A stretch of DNA of 64,000 bases. It comes from Neotamlana nanhaiensis (GTDB lineage Bacteria > Bacteroidota > Bacteroidia > Flavobacteriales > Flavobacteriaceae). Under the pieces are notes generated by a model, which saw only the letters and a list, made by a program, of their open reading frames with translations, did no database searches and was not told the origin of the DNA. Position 1 is the stretch's first letter. Each line of letters begins with the position of its first letter. The stretch is from NCBI RefSeq assembly GCF_000943555.1, contig NZ_JTDV01000003.1, positions 310,001-374,000 on the forward strand, read 5' to 3'. Positions 25,882-33,745 of this stretch are shown piece by piece. A program made the translations under genes and the position numbers.

Positions 25882-26679
25882 ATGAAAATTTTAAAAATAT
25901 CATTTGCGCTATTATTATGCGCGATGGTTTCTTCATGTTCAAACGAAGACGATAACACTGAAAACTTAGCAGGACAAACAGGAACGTTAATTATTAAATT
26001 CGATAACGGTGTTGGCGACCAAGATTTTATTTTCGGTACGTCGTACACAAAATCTAATAACGAAAGTTTTCAGCTTTCAACATTAAAATATTTAATAAGT
26101 AATATTGCTTTAACTGATGATGAAGGTAATACGTTTATGTATCCTTCAGAAAAAAATGTATTTATAATAAATGAAGCCAATGCTAATAATGCTGGTGAAA
26201 TTTATGTAACCCTCGATGAGGTTGATGCTGCAAATTATACTAATATTTCGTTTGGTTTAGGTATCGATCAAGATCGTTATGCTTTAGGAGCGGAAGGTCA
26301 AGGCAATTTTTTAACAACAGCAGAAGCTGAAGGGATGATGTGGTCTTGGGCAACAGGTTACCGTTTTACAAGGCTAGACGGAACCTATTCGTCGAACACA
26401 GTTACCAATGAAGCTTTAAATATTCACATGGGAAGTGTTGGGACTTCGGTTGATAATTACAACGAGATATCGCTATCATTACCAAATACGGTGGTTGTTC
26501 GCGAAGATAAATCGCCACAAATTCATGTGGTTGCCGATATTGCAAAGTTATTTGATGGTGAAACTTCGGTAAGTTTCGATGATGGTTATGCCCAAGTTCA
26601 TGTTGATGCCACAACTACTGGGGTTATCGCTAATAATGCCAAAGGTATGTTTAGTGTGCACCACGTGCATAATGAGTAA
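25882..26679 (+). CDS. MbnP-like copper-binding lipoprotein
   Basis: A 265-residue protein. The lipobox is VSSC (Cys19), followed by an acidic NEDD linker. The body matches the MbnP family: TGTLIIKFDNGVGDQDFIFG, STLKYLISNIALTDD, FGLGIDQDRYALGAEGQG, EGMMWSWATGYRFTRLDG (Trp154, Trp156) and a His-rich end (MFSVHHVHNE). In methanotrophs MbnP binds copper through kynurenine made from a Trp by its partner MbnH; here the partner is the next gene. Trp154 or Trp156 is the natural candidate for that modification (inference). It probably sits in the periplasm or at the outer membrane. Confidence 0.85.
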   Translation: MKILKISFALLLCAMVSSCSNEDDNTENLAGQTGTLIIKFDNGVGDQDFIFGTSYTKSNNESFQLSTLKYLISNIALTDDEGNTFMYPSEKNVFIINEANANNAGEIYVTLDEVDAANYTNISFGLGIDQDRYALGAEGQGNFLTTAEAEGMMWSWATGYRFTRLDGTYSSNTVTNEALNIHMGSVGTSVDNYNEISLSLPNTVVVREDKSPQIHVVADIAKLFDGETSVSFDDGYAQVHVDATTTGVIANNAKGMFSVHHVHNE

Positions 26680-26740
26680 TTTTTTAAAAGTCTGCTAAAA
26701 GCTTAAATATTTTAGCAGACTTTAAATTTTTCTTTCAAAA

Positions 26741-27787
26741 ATGAAATTTAAAATCCTAATAAGTTTGGGGTTACTTTTATGTTTGGGTTGTACAAAAAAT
26801 GATACCGAAATAGCCTATCAACCTGTATACTTAAACGTAGAGCAACCTTCAAATTTTCCAGATATTGTTTATAATTTAGAAAACAACCCGGTTACCGAAG
26901 CTGGTTTCGAGCTTGGTAAAAGTTTGTTTTACGAAGGTAAATTATCAGCAAACAATGCTATTCCTTGTGCATTTTGCCATGAACAGGCCTTTGCATTTAC
27001 GCATCATGGGCATACGGTAAGTCATGGAGTTAATGGTGGTATTGGCACTCGAAATGCACAACCCATGCAAAACTTGGCTTACCAAAGCGAATTTATGTGG
27101 GATGGTGCTGCATCACATCTCGATTTACAACCTGTTATTCCTTTAACAAGTGATTTAGAAATGGGAGAAACTGTGGGTAATGTAATTACTAAATTACAAG
27201 CCGATAGTTATTACCAAAATCAGTTTAAAAAAGCTTTTGAAGATGGCGCCATAAATAGTGAAAACTTACTAAAAGCATTATCGCAATTTATGGTAATGAT
27301 GGTGTCGTCTAACTCAAAATACGATAAGCATGTTAGAGCTGAAGATGGCGTAACCCTAACACAAATTGAGCTTGATGGTTTAGCAACATTTAATAACAAA
27401 TGTGCTTCCTGTCATGCTACCGATTTGTTTACTGATCAATCTTATAGAAATAATGGTTTATCTGTAAACCCAAGACTTAATGACCTTGGTAGATATGATA
27501 TTTTTGAAAATCCAAATGATATTTACAAGTTTAAAGTTCCGAGTTTACGAAATGTAGAAAAGTCGTTTCCATACATGCATGATGGTCGTTTTGCAACGCT
27601 TGAAGCGGTGCTAGATTTTTACGATTCTGGAATGGTAGATAATGGTAATGTAGATCCTATTTTTAAACGAAACGATGGTACTTTAGGAATTTCACTTTCT
27701 GCTTACGAAAAAGAAAGCATCATAGCCTTTTTAAAAACCTTAACCGATAACGAATTTTTAACCGATGAACGATTCTCAGAATATTAA
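26741..27787 (+). CDS. MbnH-like di-haem cytochrome c peroxidase family lipoprotein
   Basis: A 348-residue protein with lipobox LCLGC (Cys17). Two c-type haem sites are present: CAFCH (76-80) and CASCH (221-225). Distal motifs YMHDGRFATLEAVLDFYDSG (about 278-297) and TRNAQPMQNLAYQ match the MauG/CcpA-like superfamily. MbnH uses high-valent di-haem iron to convert a Trp in MbnP to kynurenine, while plain CcpA members reduce H2O2. Adjacency to the MbnP-like gene favours the former. The coding end overlaps the next start by 23 nt, suggesting translational coupling. c-type haem attachment requires the periplasmic Ccm or Ccs machinery, which is not in the window. Confidence 0.87.
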   Translation: MKFKILISLGLLLCLGCTKNDTEIAYQPVYLNVEQPSNFPDIVYNLENNPVTEAGFELGKSLFYEGKLSANNAIPCAFCHEQAFAFTHHGHTVSHGVNGGIGTRNAQPMQNLAYQSEFMWDGAASHLDLQPVIPLTSDLEMGETVGNVITKLQADSYYQNQFKKAFEDGAINSENLLKALSQFMVMMVSSNSKYDKHVRAEDGVTLTQIELDGLATFNNKCASCHATDLFTDQSYRNNGLSVNPRLNDLGRYDIFENPNDIYKFKVPSLRNVEKSFPYMHDGRFATLEAVLDFYDSGMVDNGNVDPIFKRNDGTLGISLSAYEKESIIAFLKTLTDNEFLTDERFSEY

Positions 27788-28760
27788 ATTAATTCATCTC
27801 ATTACTATATTGTTCTTATTACTTGTAAGTTTAAGTCAAGCTTCAACTATCGATCCGCCAACGTCTTATTTCTCTCAATATGAATTTGATTTCGATTGCG
27901 ATTTATGTGGTTGCTCTACCGGAAGTGGAAGTTTTGGTTTTGGCACTTTAAATAATGCAAATTTTGTTGGTGTGCGTTATATTAATCAGCAATTTGAGTC
28001 TAAAAATGGTGTTTTTACCAACTCGCCAGTAAGTAAAGAAACGTTTAATACCTATCAATTATGGGCTCAAGTTCCTATTAATACCTCCTTTTATGTAAGT
28101 GTTAATGTGCCATATCAAGATTTAAATAGAAGTTTAAATGATACCAATGAAAATTTAAATGGCATAGGAGATGCCAGTATAATTGCTTGGTATAAATTGC
28201 CTTTTTATAAGAAGGTTTCAAATGAAGAATTTGAAGCTACGGAAAAAGAAAATTCTGGACATAGTCTACAATTTGGTTTAGGTGTAAAATTACCAACAGG
28301 TAAGTTTGAAGAAGCTTTAGTTGATAGAGTAAATCCTGGATTTCAAGTTGGTACAGGAAGTTTAGATGCTATATTTTCACTAGGCTACAATTATGCGGCG
28401 GATAAATTTGGAGTAAACACCCTATTGTCGTACTACCTAAAAGGTGAAAATAAAAACGAATACAAATTTGGAAATCAGTTTAGTTACGCTACTAAGTTTT
28501 TTACGGCATTTGCAGTTAAAAAAGCAATGATAATGCCTTTTTTAGGAGTTTCGGGAGACGTTTTCAATAAAATTGAGCAATATGGAGAAACTATAAACGA
28601 TACTAATGGAGCCATTTTAAACTCAAGTTTAGGCACCGAGTTTGTGGTAAACCGATGCATTTTTGGAGTTAATTATACCTTGCCTGTTTCTCAAAATTTA
28701 TTTGGAGGTAATGTGAAATCTAAAAACCGATTATCGCTGTATTTTAATTTTGCATTATAG
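27765..28760 (+). CDS. Outer-membrane beta-barrel protein with Cys-rich N-terminus
   Basis: A 331-residue protein with a signal-like segment (IHLITILFLLLVSLSQA), a cysteine cluster in the mature N-terminus (DFDCDLCGCSTGSG, CxxCxC at about 49-54), and then alternating amphipathic strands typical of a 12- to 14-stranded barrel, ending in an aromatic Phe-rich strand (LSLYFNFAL). It resembles the transporter family 'MetA-pathway of phenol degradation-like'. Its position after MbnP- and MbnH-like genes and the Cys motif suggest metal handling at the outer membrane. It overlaps the MbnH-like gene by 23 nt. A terminal repeat region (28761-28889) follows. Substrate unknown. Confidence 0.7.
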   Translation: MNDSQNIKLIHLITILFLLLVSLSQASTIDPPTSYFSQYEFDFDCDLCGCSTGSGSFGFGTLNNANFVGVRYINQQFESKNGVFTNSPVSKETFNTYQLWAQVPINTSFYVSVNVPYQDLNRSLNDTNENLNGIGDASIIAWYKLPFYKKVSNEEFEATEKENSGHSLQFGLGVKLPTGKFEEALVDRVNPGFQVGTGSLDAIFSLGYNYAADKFGVNTLLSYYLKGENKNEYKFGNQFSYATKFFTAFAVKKAMIMPFLGVSGDVFNKIEQYGETINDTNGAILNSSLGTEFVVNRCIFGVNYTLPVSQNLFGGNVKSKNRLSLYFNFAL

Positions 28761-28889
28761 TTTAAACCACCCGTATGCGAATAGATTAATTGTTATTAGA
28801 TAAAAGATTATAGACCGCTGCGCTTCTAGATATTAGAGTTATTCAACGATTTAATAATAAATTAATCTATTCGCGTATTTGTGGCTAAA
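28761..28889. repeat. Imperfect fold-back element between convergent genes
   Basis: A perfect 15-bp inverted repeat (GCGAATAGATTAATT at 28777-28791 versus 28860-28874) is extended outward by an imperfect arm (CCAC...TA.GCG) to about 30 bp per side. The loop contains AGANNNN heptads (28798-28841). It fills the whole space between the barrel gene and oxyR. Confidence 0.7.
28798..28841. repeat. AGANNNN heptads within the fold-back loop
   Basis: AGATAAA, AGATTAT and AGACCGC are consecutive 7-nt units; after a 9-nt interruption AGATATT and AGAGTTA follow. Same family as 15585-15619. Confidence 0.6.
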
Positions 28890-28895
28890 TAAGAT

Positions 28896-29837
28896 CTATT
28901 TTTTATGAATAGGACTAATAATTTTTACATCTTGAAATGCGATGGCGCCTCTAATAATTCCAGCAATAACCTCTTGTAACGATTCAATAATCTGCATTTT
29001 TAATTCACTTTTATGGAAAATAATGCTGACTTCACGAGCTGGTGATGGTTCGCTAAAATAATGCAGGTTTTTCTTTTCGTTTTCACGCATGTCTAAAGTG
29101 TGTAAATAGGGTAGTAGTGTCATACCTAAACCTTCATTTGAGAGTTTAATTAAAGTTTCAATGCTACCACTTTCTAATTGAAACTCATCATCTGTATGAT
29201 CTTTAAAGGCTTTACACAAATTAATAACGCCTTCTCTAAAACAATGTCCGTCTTCAAGTAACAGCATATCATCAATATCTAAGTCGGCAATTTCAATTTT
29301 AGATTTACCATGTAATCTGTGACCTTGCGGAATGTAGCACACAAAAGGTTCGTAAAATAAGGCACGTTCCTTAATGTTTTCTTCTTCGAGAGGCGTTGCA
29401 GCAATAGCGGCATCTAAATGCCCATCGTTTATGCGGGTAATAATTTCTTCGGTGGTAAGCTCTTCAATTTTAAGTTTTACTTTAGGGTGCTTTTTTATAA
29501 ATGCCTTTAAAAACATAGGTAAAAGCGTAGGCATAACGGTTGGGATTATGCCTAACTTAAATTCGCCACCAATAAATCCTTTTTGTTGGTCTACTATGTC
29601 TTGTATACGATACGATTCGTTTACAATATTTCGGGCTTGTATTACTATTTTTTTACCAACATCGGTAAGCTCTATGGGTTTTTTACTTCTATCAAAAATT
29701 TGTACATCAAGCTCGTCTTCAAGCTTTTGTATTTGCATACTTAAAGTAGGTTGGGTTACAAAGCATTTTTCAGCAGCTTTAGTGAAATTTTGGTTTTCGG
29801 CAACTGCTAAAACGTAGTATAATTGTGTAATCGTCAT
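28896..29837 (-). CDS. oxyR: LysR-type hydrogen-peroxide sensor OxyR
   Basis: A 313-residue LysR-family regulator. The winged HTH occupies about 1-60 (AVAENQNFTKAAEKCFVTQP). The redox loop EDGHCFREGVINLCKAF places Cys199 and Cys208 with the same 8-residue spacing and numbering as E. coli OxyR, so a disulfide-switch sensor is highly likely. Additional blocks IIPTVMPTLLPMF and LSNEGLGMTLLPYL fit the effector domain. It is transcribed away from dps, a classic OxyR target, with a 106-nt shared spacer. It activates peroxide-defence genes when oxidised. Confidence 0.95.
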   Translation of the reverse strand: MTITQLYYVLAVAENQNFTKAAEKCFVTQPTLSMQIQKLEDELDVQIFDRSKKPIELTDVGKKIVIQARNIVNESYRIQDIVDQQKGFIGGEFKLGIIPTVMPTLLPMFLKAFIKKHPKVKLKIEELTTEEIITRINDGHLDAAIAATPLEEENIKERALFYEPFVCYIPQGHRLHGKSKIEIADLDIDDMLLLEDGHCFREGVINLCKAFKDHTDDEFQLESGSIETLIKLSNEGLGMTLLPYLHTLDMRENEKKNLHYFSEPSPAREVSIIFHKSELKMQIIESLQEVIAGIIRGAIAFQDVKIISPIHKK

Positions 29838-29909
29838 TTAAATCAATTTAGGCTATAAAAATATAAAAACTATCAATAAAATTTATCGAATTAACAGTTT
29901 ATTATAAGA

Positions 29910-29917
29910 TAAATTTG
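29910..29917 (+). promoter_or_regulatory. dps: -7 element of dps promoter
   Basis: TAAATTTG lies 26 nt before the dps start. The upstream AT-rich sequence (29838-29905), with CTATC and TTTATCG words, is where OxyR would bind; no confident full operator could be delineated. Confidence 0.6.
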
Positions 29918-29943
29918 TAGCTAAATTAAAGCAAAATATAGAA

Positions 29944-30414
29944 ATGATATTAAATAGTATAGGATTAAATACAGAAAAAGCTCAAGATTTAGCTAACGAT
30001 TTAAATGATTTATTAGCAAATTTTCAAATTTATTATCAGAATTTACGAGGTATTCATTGGAATATTAAAGGAAAACGTTTTTTTGATTTACACGCAAAGT
30101 TTGAGGAGCTTTATACCGATGCCAATGTGAAAGTTGATGAAATTGCCGAACGTATTTTAACATTAGGTGAAACCCCTTTACACACTTTTGAAGATTATAC
30201 AAACCACGGAAAAGTGCCTGTTGGGAAGAATATTTCACAAGATGAAAAAGCAGTACAATTAATTGTTGATTCGTTAACCGAATTGTTGAAAATTGAACGA
30301 GATATTTTAGATAAATCGGGCGATGCAAACGACGAAGGTACTAACTCCATGATGAGTGATTTTATTACCGAACAAGAAAAAACCGTTTGGATGATGAAAG
30401 CTTGGTTAAGCTAA
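29944..30414 (+). CDS. dps: Dps-family DNA-protection/ferritin-like protein
   Basis: A 156-residue four-helix-bundle protein of the Dps/ferritin family. The ferroxidase residues are in IHWNIKGKRFFDLHAKFEEL (His, Asp and Glu at about 39-58), and the last helix carries DFITEQEKTVWMMKAWLS. Dps shells oxidise and store Fe(II) with H2O2 and can coat DNA. The N-terminus is short and not strongly basic, so DNA binding is uncertain. Divergent oxyR and a clear -7 element imply peroxide control. Confidence 0.95.
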   Translation: MILNSIGLNTEKAQDLANDLNDLLANFQIYYQNLRGIHWNIKGKRFFDLHAKFEELYTDANVKVDEIAERILTLGETPLHTFEDYTNHGKVPVGKNISQDEKAVQLIVDSLTELLKIERDILDKSGDANDEGTNSMMSDFITEQEKTVWMMKAWLS

Positions 30415-30456
30415 ACGATGTTGTCAAGCTCTTTCGTTAATTAAAATTAACTGTTT

Positions 30457-30484
30457 GAGATGCTGAAACAAGTTCAGCATGACA
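30457..30484. repeat. REP-like hairpin, variant copy
   Basis: ATGCTGAA (30460-30467), 5-nt loop, TTCAGCAT (30473-30480), then GAC. Compared with 3573-3598 (ATCCTGAA...TTCAGGAT-GAC), both stem strands changed together (C-G to G-C), keeping the pairing. Confidence 0.7.
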
Positions 30485-30525
30485 TCAAAACGATGTTAAA
30501 ATAGATAAATAGAGTTGTTAATAGT

Positions 30526-30567
30526 AAAAAGCGCAGCCTTACTTAATTTAAGTTTGGTTGCGTTTTT
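30526..30567. terminator. Terminator between dps and the response-regulator gene
   Basis: AAAAAGCGCAGCC pairs with GGTTGCGTTTTT (one bulge, one G-T) around a 17-nt loop and sits between convergent genes. Confidence 0.65.
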
Positions 30568-30569
30568 GT

Positions 30570-31280
30570 TTAAAAATCGATGCGTTTTAAAAATTCGGTT
30601 TTATAACTTATTCCAATAGGAATCCATTTTTCGTCTATAACAATACGGTTACGTTGCACCGAGTGTATATGGTTTAGCGATACAATAAACGATTTATGCA
30701 CACGAATAAAGTTGTTGCTTAATTTTTCTTCAAACTTTTTAAGGCTATTTAAAGTTAAAATAGGCTTTTCTTTATGGGTGTAAATTTTAATATAATCTTT
30801 TAAACCTTCAATATATCTAATATCGTTTATGTTCACTTTTAGGTTTTCGTATTCCGATTTTACAAAAATAAACTCCTGTTCGTTACTTGGTTTTTCAATA
30901 CTTGGAGTTGCAAATTCTTGTTTTTCGGTAATGATGCTTTGTGCTCGTGTGGCAGCTTTTAAAAACCTATGAAACGGAATGGGTTTAACCAAATAGTCGA
31001 TGGCATTAAGGTTAAAACCTTCTACGGCATAATGCGAATAGGCGGTTGTAAAAATAAAATGCGGATTATAATCAAGAGATTTAATAATATCGATTCCAGA
31101 AAAGTTTGGCATTTCAATATCAGTAAAAATTAAATCGACTTTATTGCTGTGTAAAATATTGGTTGCTTCAAAACCATTTGAGCACGATGCAATGAGGTTT
31201 AAAAAATCAATTTTCGAAATAAAATCTTCTAAAAGCTCTAGTGCTAAAGGTTCATCGTCTATAATTATACAAGAAATCAT
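30570..31280 (-). CDS. LytTR-family response regulator
   Basis: A 236-residue protein. The N-terminal receiver domain (about 1-115) has IIIDDEPLALELLEDF, DLIFTDIEMPNFSG with the phospho-acceptor Asp near residue 55, and TTAYSHYAVEGF with the conserved Thr and Lys (YLVKPI). The C-terminal LytTR domain (about 135-236) has INDIRYIEGLKDYIKIYTH and FIRVHKSFIVSLNHIHSV. The start ATG overlaps the kinase stop by 4 nt (ATGA), so the pair is co-translated. The targets cannot be read here. Confidence 0.94.
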   Translation of the reverse strand: MISCIIIDDEPLALELLEDFISKIDFLNLIASCSNGFEATNILHSNKVDLIFTDIEMPNFSGIDIIKSLDYNPHFIFTTAYSHYAVEGFNLNAIDYLVKPIPFHRFLKAATRAQSIITEKQEFATPSIEKPSNEQEFIFVKSEYENLKVNINDIRYIEGLKDYIKIYTHKEKPILTLNSLKKFEEKLSNNFIRVHKSFIVSLNHIHSVQRNRIVIDEKWIPIGISYKTEFLKRIDF

Positions 31281-32362
31281 AAGGCTTTTAGTTTTAGGGT
31301 TAGATTTACTTCGTAGCTTTTTTTATCATTTTTTATATCTAAATGGTGCTGATTTGGGTATAATAAATGCAATCGGTTTTTAATGTTTTGTAAGCCAACA
31401 CCGGAGTCTTCACTTTTTGGTTGCTGATGACTTACCGAATTAAATACATACAGATTGAGCTGTTCGTTTTCAATTCGAATTTTAATACAAACATTGGTTT
31501 TACCTGTAAAATCAGTTCCGTATTTAAAAGCATTTTCAATAAATGAAATAAGTAAAAGTGGCTCGATACTATATTTTAAATCGCCATGAACATTAATTTT
31601 AACATTGCTAGAATCTTTTAATCGTAACAGTTGTAACGATACGTAATTTTTAATGTAGTCTATCTCTTTTTCTAACGGAACTAATGCTTTGTTGGCTTCA
31701 TAAATCATATATCGCATTAAGTCCGATAAAATAACTATGGCATTTGTGGTGTCTTTCGACTGTTTGTGAGCTAACGAATAAATACTATTTAGCGAGTTAA
31801 ATAAGAAGTGCGGGTTAAGTTGCGCTTTTAAAAATGAAAGTTCTGAGTTTACCTTTTCCGATTCAATTTCTACACGTTGTCTTTCCGATTTAAACCATTC
31901 AAAACCCAGTTTTATACTTGTACTTAATGCAAATATTAGTAGTAATAACCCGCCAGAAGGAAAAAATCCTCTAAAGTTAAAAAAGAAAGGTTCGTTATCT
32001 GGATGCGGTAAATTTGGTGGATTTTTTAGGTCGAAATTTAAAGGTTTAAATTGTGGTTTAGGAATAATATCGTTTAATAGGTAGGTAAAAAAGAAGCTAA
32101 ACGAAATTAAAACCGTAAAGTATAATACTGTTTTTTTATTTAACAATAAATGTGGAACAAATAGACTATAATTTAAATAAAAGGCGAGTATTAATATACA
32201 ATACCGAATTATAAAGTCGTGTGGTATTACACCAATTTTATAATAGATTTGACTGGTGCTAATAACCAAAAAAAAGATCCATATTAAAATATGGAATACA
32301 AAAACTGGTATTTTTTTTAAGTTGTTCAAAGTTAAGTTTTGCCAAAAATAAGTTTTGCACAT
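31277..32362 (-). CDS. Sensor histidine kinase, LytS/His_kinase family
   Basis: A 361-residue membrane kinase. About four hydrophobic helices (residues about 18-40, 52-70, 78-100, 136-152) carry no recognised sensory domain. A coiled coil follows, then the phosphorylation motif FLKAQLNPHFLFNSLNSIYS with His185 and an HATPase region with SFIENAFKYGTDF (N box), SGVGLQNIKNRLHLLYP (G box). It phosphorylates the overlapping LytTR regulator. Such systems often control envelope or surface genes in Bacteroidota; that is inference only. Confidence 0.93.
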   Translation of the reverse strand: MCKTYFWQNLTLNNLKKIPVFVFHILIWIFFLVISTSQIYYKIGVIPHDFIIRYCILILAFYLNYSLFVPHLLLNKKTVLYFTVLISFSFFFTYLLNDIIPKPQFKPLNFDLKNPPNLPHPDNEPFFFNFRGFFPSGGLLLLIFALSTSIKLGFEWFKSERQRVEIESEKVNSELSFLKAQLNPHFLFNSLNSIYSLAHKQSKDTTNAIVILSDLMRYMIYEANKALVPLEKEIDYIKNYVSLQLLRLKDSSNVKINVHGDLKYSIEPLLLISFIENAFKYGTDFTGKTNVCIKIRIENEQLNLYVFNSVSHQQPKSEDSGVGLQNIKNRLHLLYPNQHHLDIKNDKKSYEVNLTLKLKAL

Positions 32363-32400
32363 CTTAAAAAGATGCCAATAAGGTGTTATAGTTTTTATAA

Positions 32401-32472
32401 AAATAAGGTTGGATTTAATGTGAGAGACTCCTTAACTAATATCTAACATATTTCGAACTACCAACCTTATTT
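32401..32472 (-). terminator. Large-loop terminator-like inverted repeat
   Basis: AAATAAGGTTGG (32401-32412) and CCAACCTTATTT (32461-32472) form a perfect 12-bp stem with a 48-nt loop. Read on the minus strand it is followed by a T-rich run. It lies downstream of the kelch lipoprotein gene. Confidence 0.6.
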
Positions 32473-32500
32473 CAAAAAAACAACTCTATATATTTTTTAA

Positions 32501-33484
32501 TTAATCATCTTCATCTTCAAGTTCGTTTGGTCTAAATTCCCAAACATCATCAAAGTAGTAATTACTGCTACGTCCCATGAGTACATAAGCTTTATCATCG
32601 AAAGAGAATGACGAAGCGTCTTGCCTTGCCGAACCTTCAAAATTTGGTCTTTCATCCCAAGTATCGGTTGCAGGATCGTACTCCATACATTGCGTTGTTA
32701 GAGCGCCTTGTAAGCCAGTAGCAAAATAGCCTTTGCCATTTAAAGCAAAGCCAATACTGCTAGAAAAAATAATGTCTTCATCTAAATCATCATCATCTAA
32801 ATCGGTTAGCTTAGTCCATGTGGTACCGTCAAAGGAATAAAAATCATACTCAATAGCGCCATCGTTTGTTCCTGTACCAATATAAGCCACATCGTTTATT
32901 ACAAACACTGAAGCATTTTGGCGTTTTTCGCCACCAAAACCAACAAGTTGTTCCCAAGCATCTGTAGTTGGGTTATATTTATAAAAGTCTTTTTGTTCAC
33001 TACCGTCGTAACCTGTACCAATATAGCCGGAACCATTAACTGCAAAACCAATAGCTCCATAACGAGGAGAACCAATAAAGTTCGCTTTTTGAGTCCATTG
33101 GTTAGTACTTGGGTCGTATTCCCAAAAATCACTAAGTTCGTCGCTGCCATCGTAGCCTGTACCAATATAACCTTTACCATCAATTGCAAAACCTACGGCG
33201 CCACTGCGAGCTATACCTGGAAAGTCGGCTTTTTTAACCCAATAATCATCATCTGAGTTGTACTCCCAAGTATCCGATAAGTAATCGTCACCATTATATC
33301 CTGTAACTAAATAACCTTTATTACCAATGGTAAAACTAACGGCATTTCCTCGAGAATCGCCATCAAAAGTTGAGCTTTCTACCCAGTTTCCGTATTCATC
33401 GGAGTCATCATCATTATTACAACTCACAAATAATATTGCTATAAATAGCATTAAAATTGAAGGGTACTTTTTTATTAATTTCAT
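32501..33484 (-). CDS. Kelch-repeat lipoprotein
   Basis: A 327-residue protein with lipobox FVSC (about Cys22) followed by an acidic NNDDDSDE stretch, an arrangement that often marks surface-exported lipoproteins. The body has about six kelch units, each with AIDGKGYIGTGYDG-like and FWEYDPSTNQWTQK-like strands, which build a beta-propeller. The C-terminus is acidic (NELEDEDD). It is probably a cell-surface binding protein; no catalytic site is visible. It is divergent from the DUF4270 gene. Confidence 0.87.
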   Translation of the reverse strand: MKLIKKYPSILMLFIAILFVSCNNDDDSDEYGNWVESSTFDGDSRGNAVSFTIGNKGYLVTGYNGDDYLSDTWEYNSDDDYWVKKADFPGIARSGAVGFAIDGKGYIGTGYDGSDELSDFWEYDPSTNQWTQKANFIGSPRYGAIGFAVNGSGYIGTGYDGSEQKDFYKYNPTTDAWEQLVGFGGEKRQNASVFVINDVAYIGTGTNDGAIEYDFYSFDGTTWTKLTDLDDDDLDEDIIFSSSIGFALNGKGYFATGLQGALTTQCMEYDPATDTWDERPNFEGSARQDASSFSFDDKAYVLMGRSSNYYFDDVWEFRPNELEDEDD

Positions 33485-33745
33485 GCGTTTAAATTTGTTT
33501 TTATTCTTTTTTAAGGCTTAAATTTTTCACAAACTTATAGGCAATCAATTACCGAATTACTACAAAATAGACGAACGAGGCTTTTTTATCTATTTTCTAT
33601 GCAATACTATCGACTAATTTTTTAATTAACTGATTTTTAGTATTTTAACAAAAATTTTACAAATTGGTCTATAAAATACTGGCATTAATCTATTTGCTTA
33701 AAAATGGACTTTATTAGCCTTATAGTTTTGCGCTAAAAAGTATAT

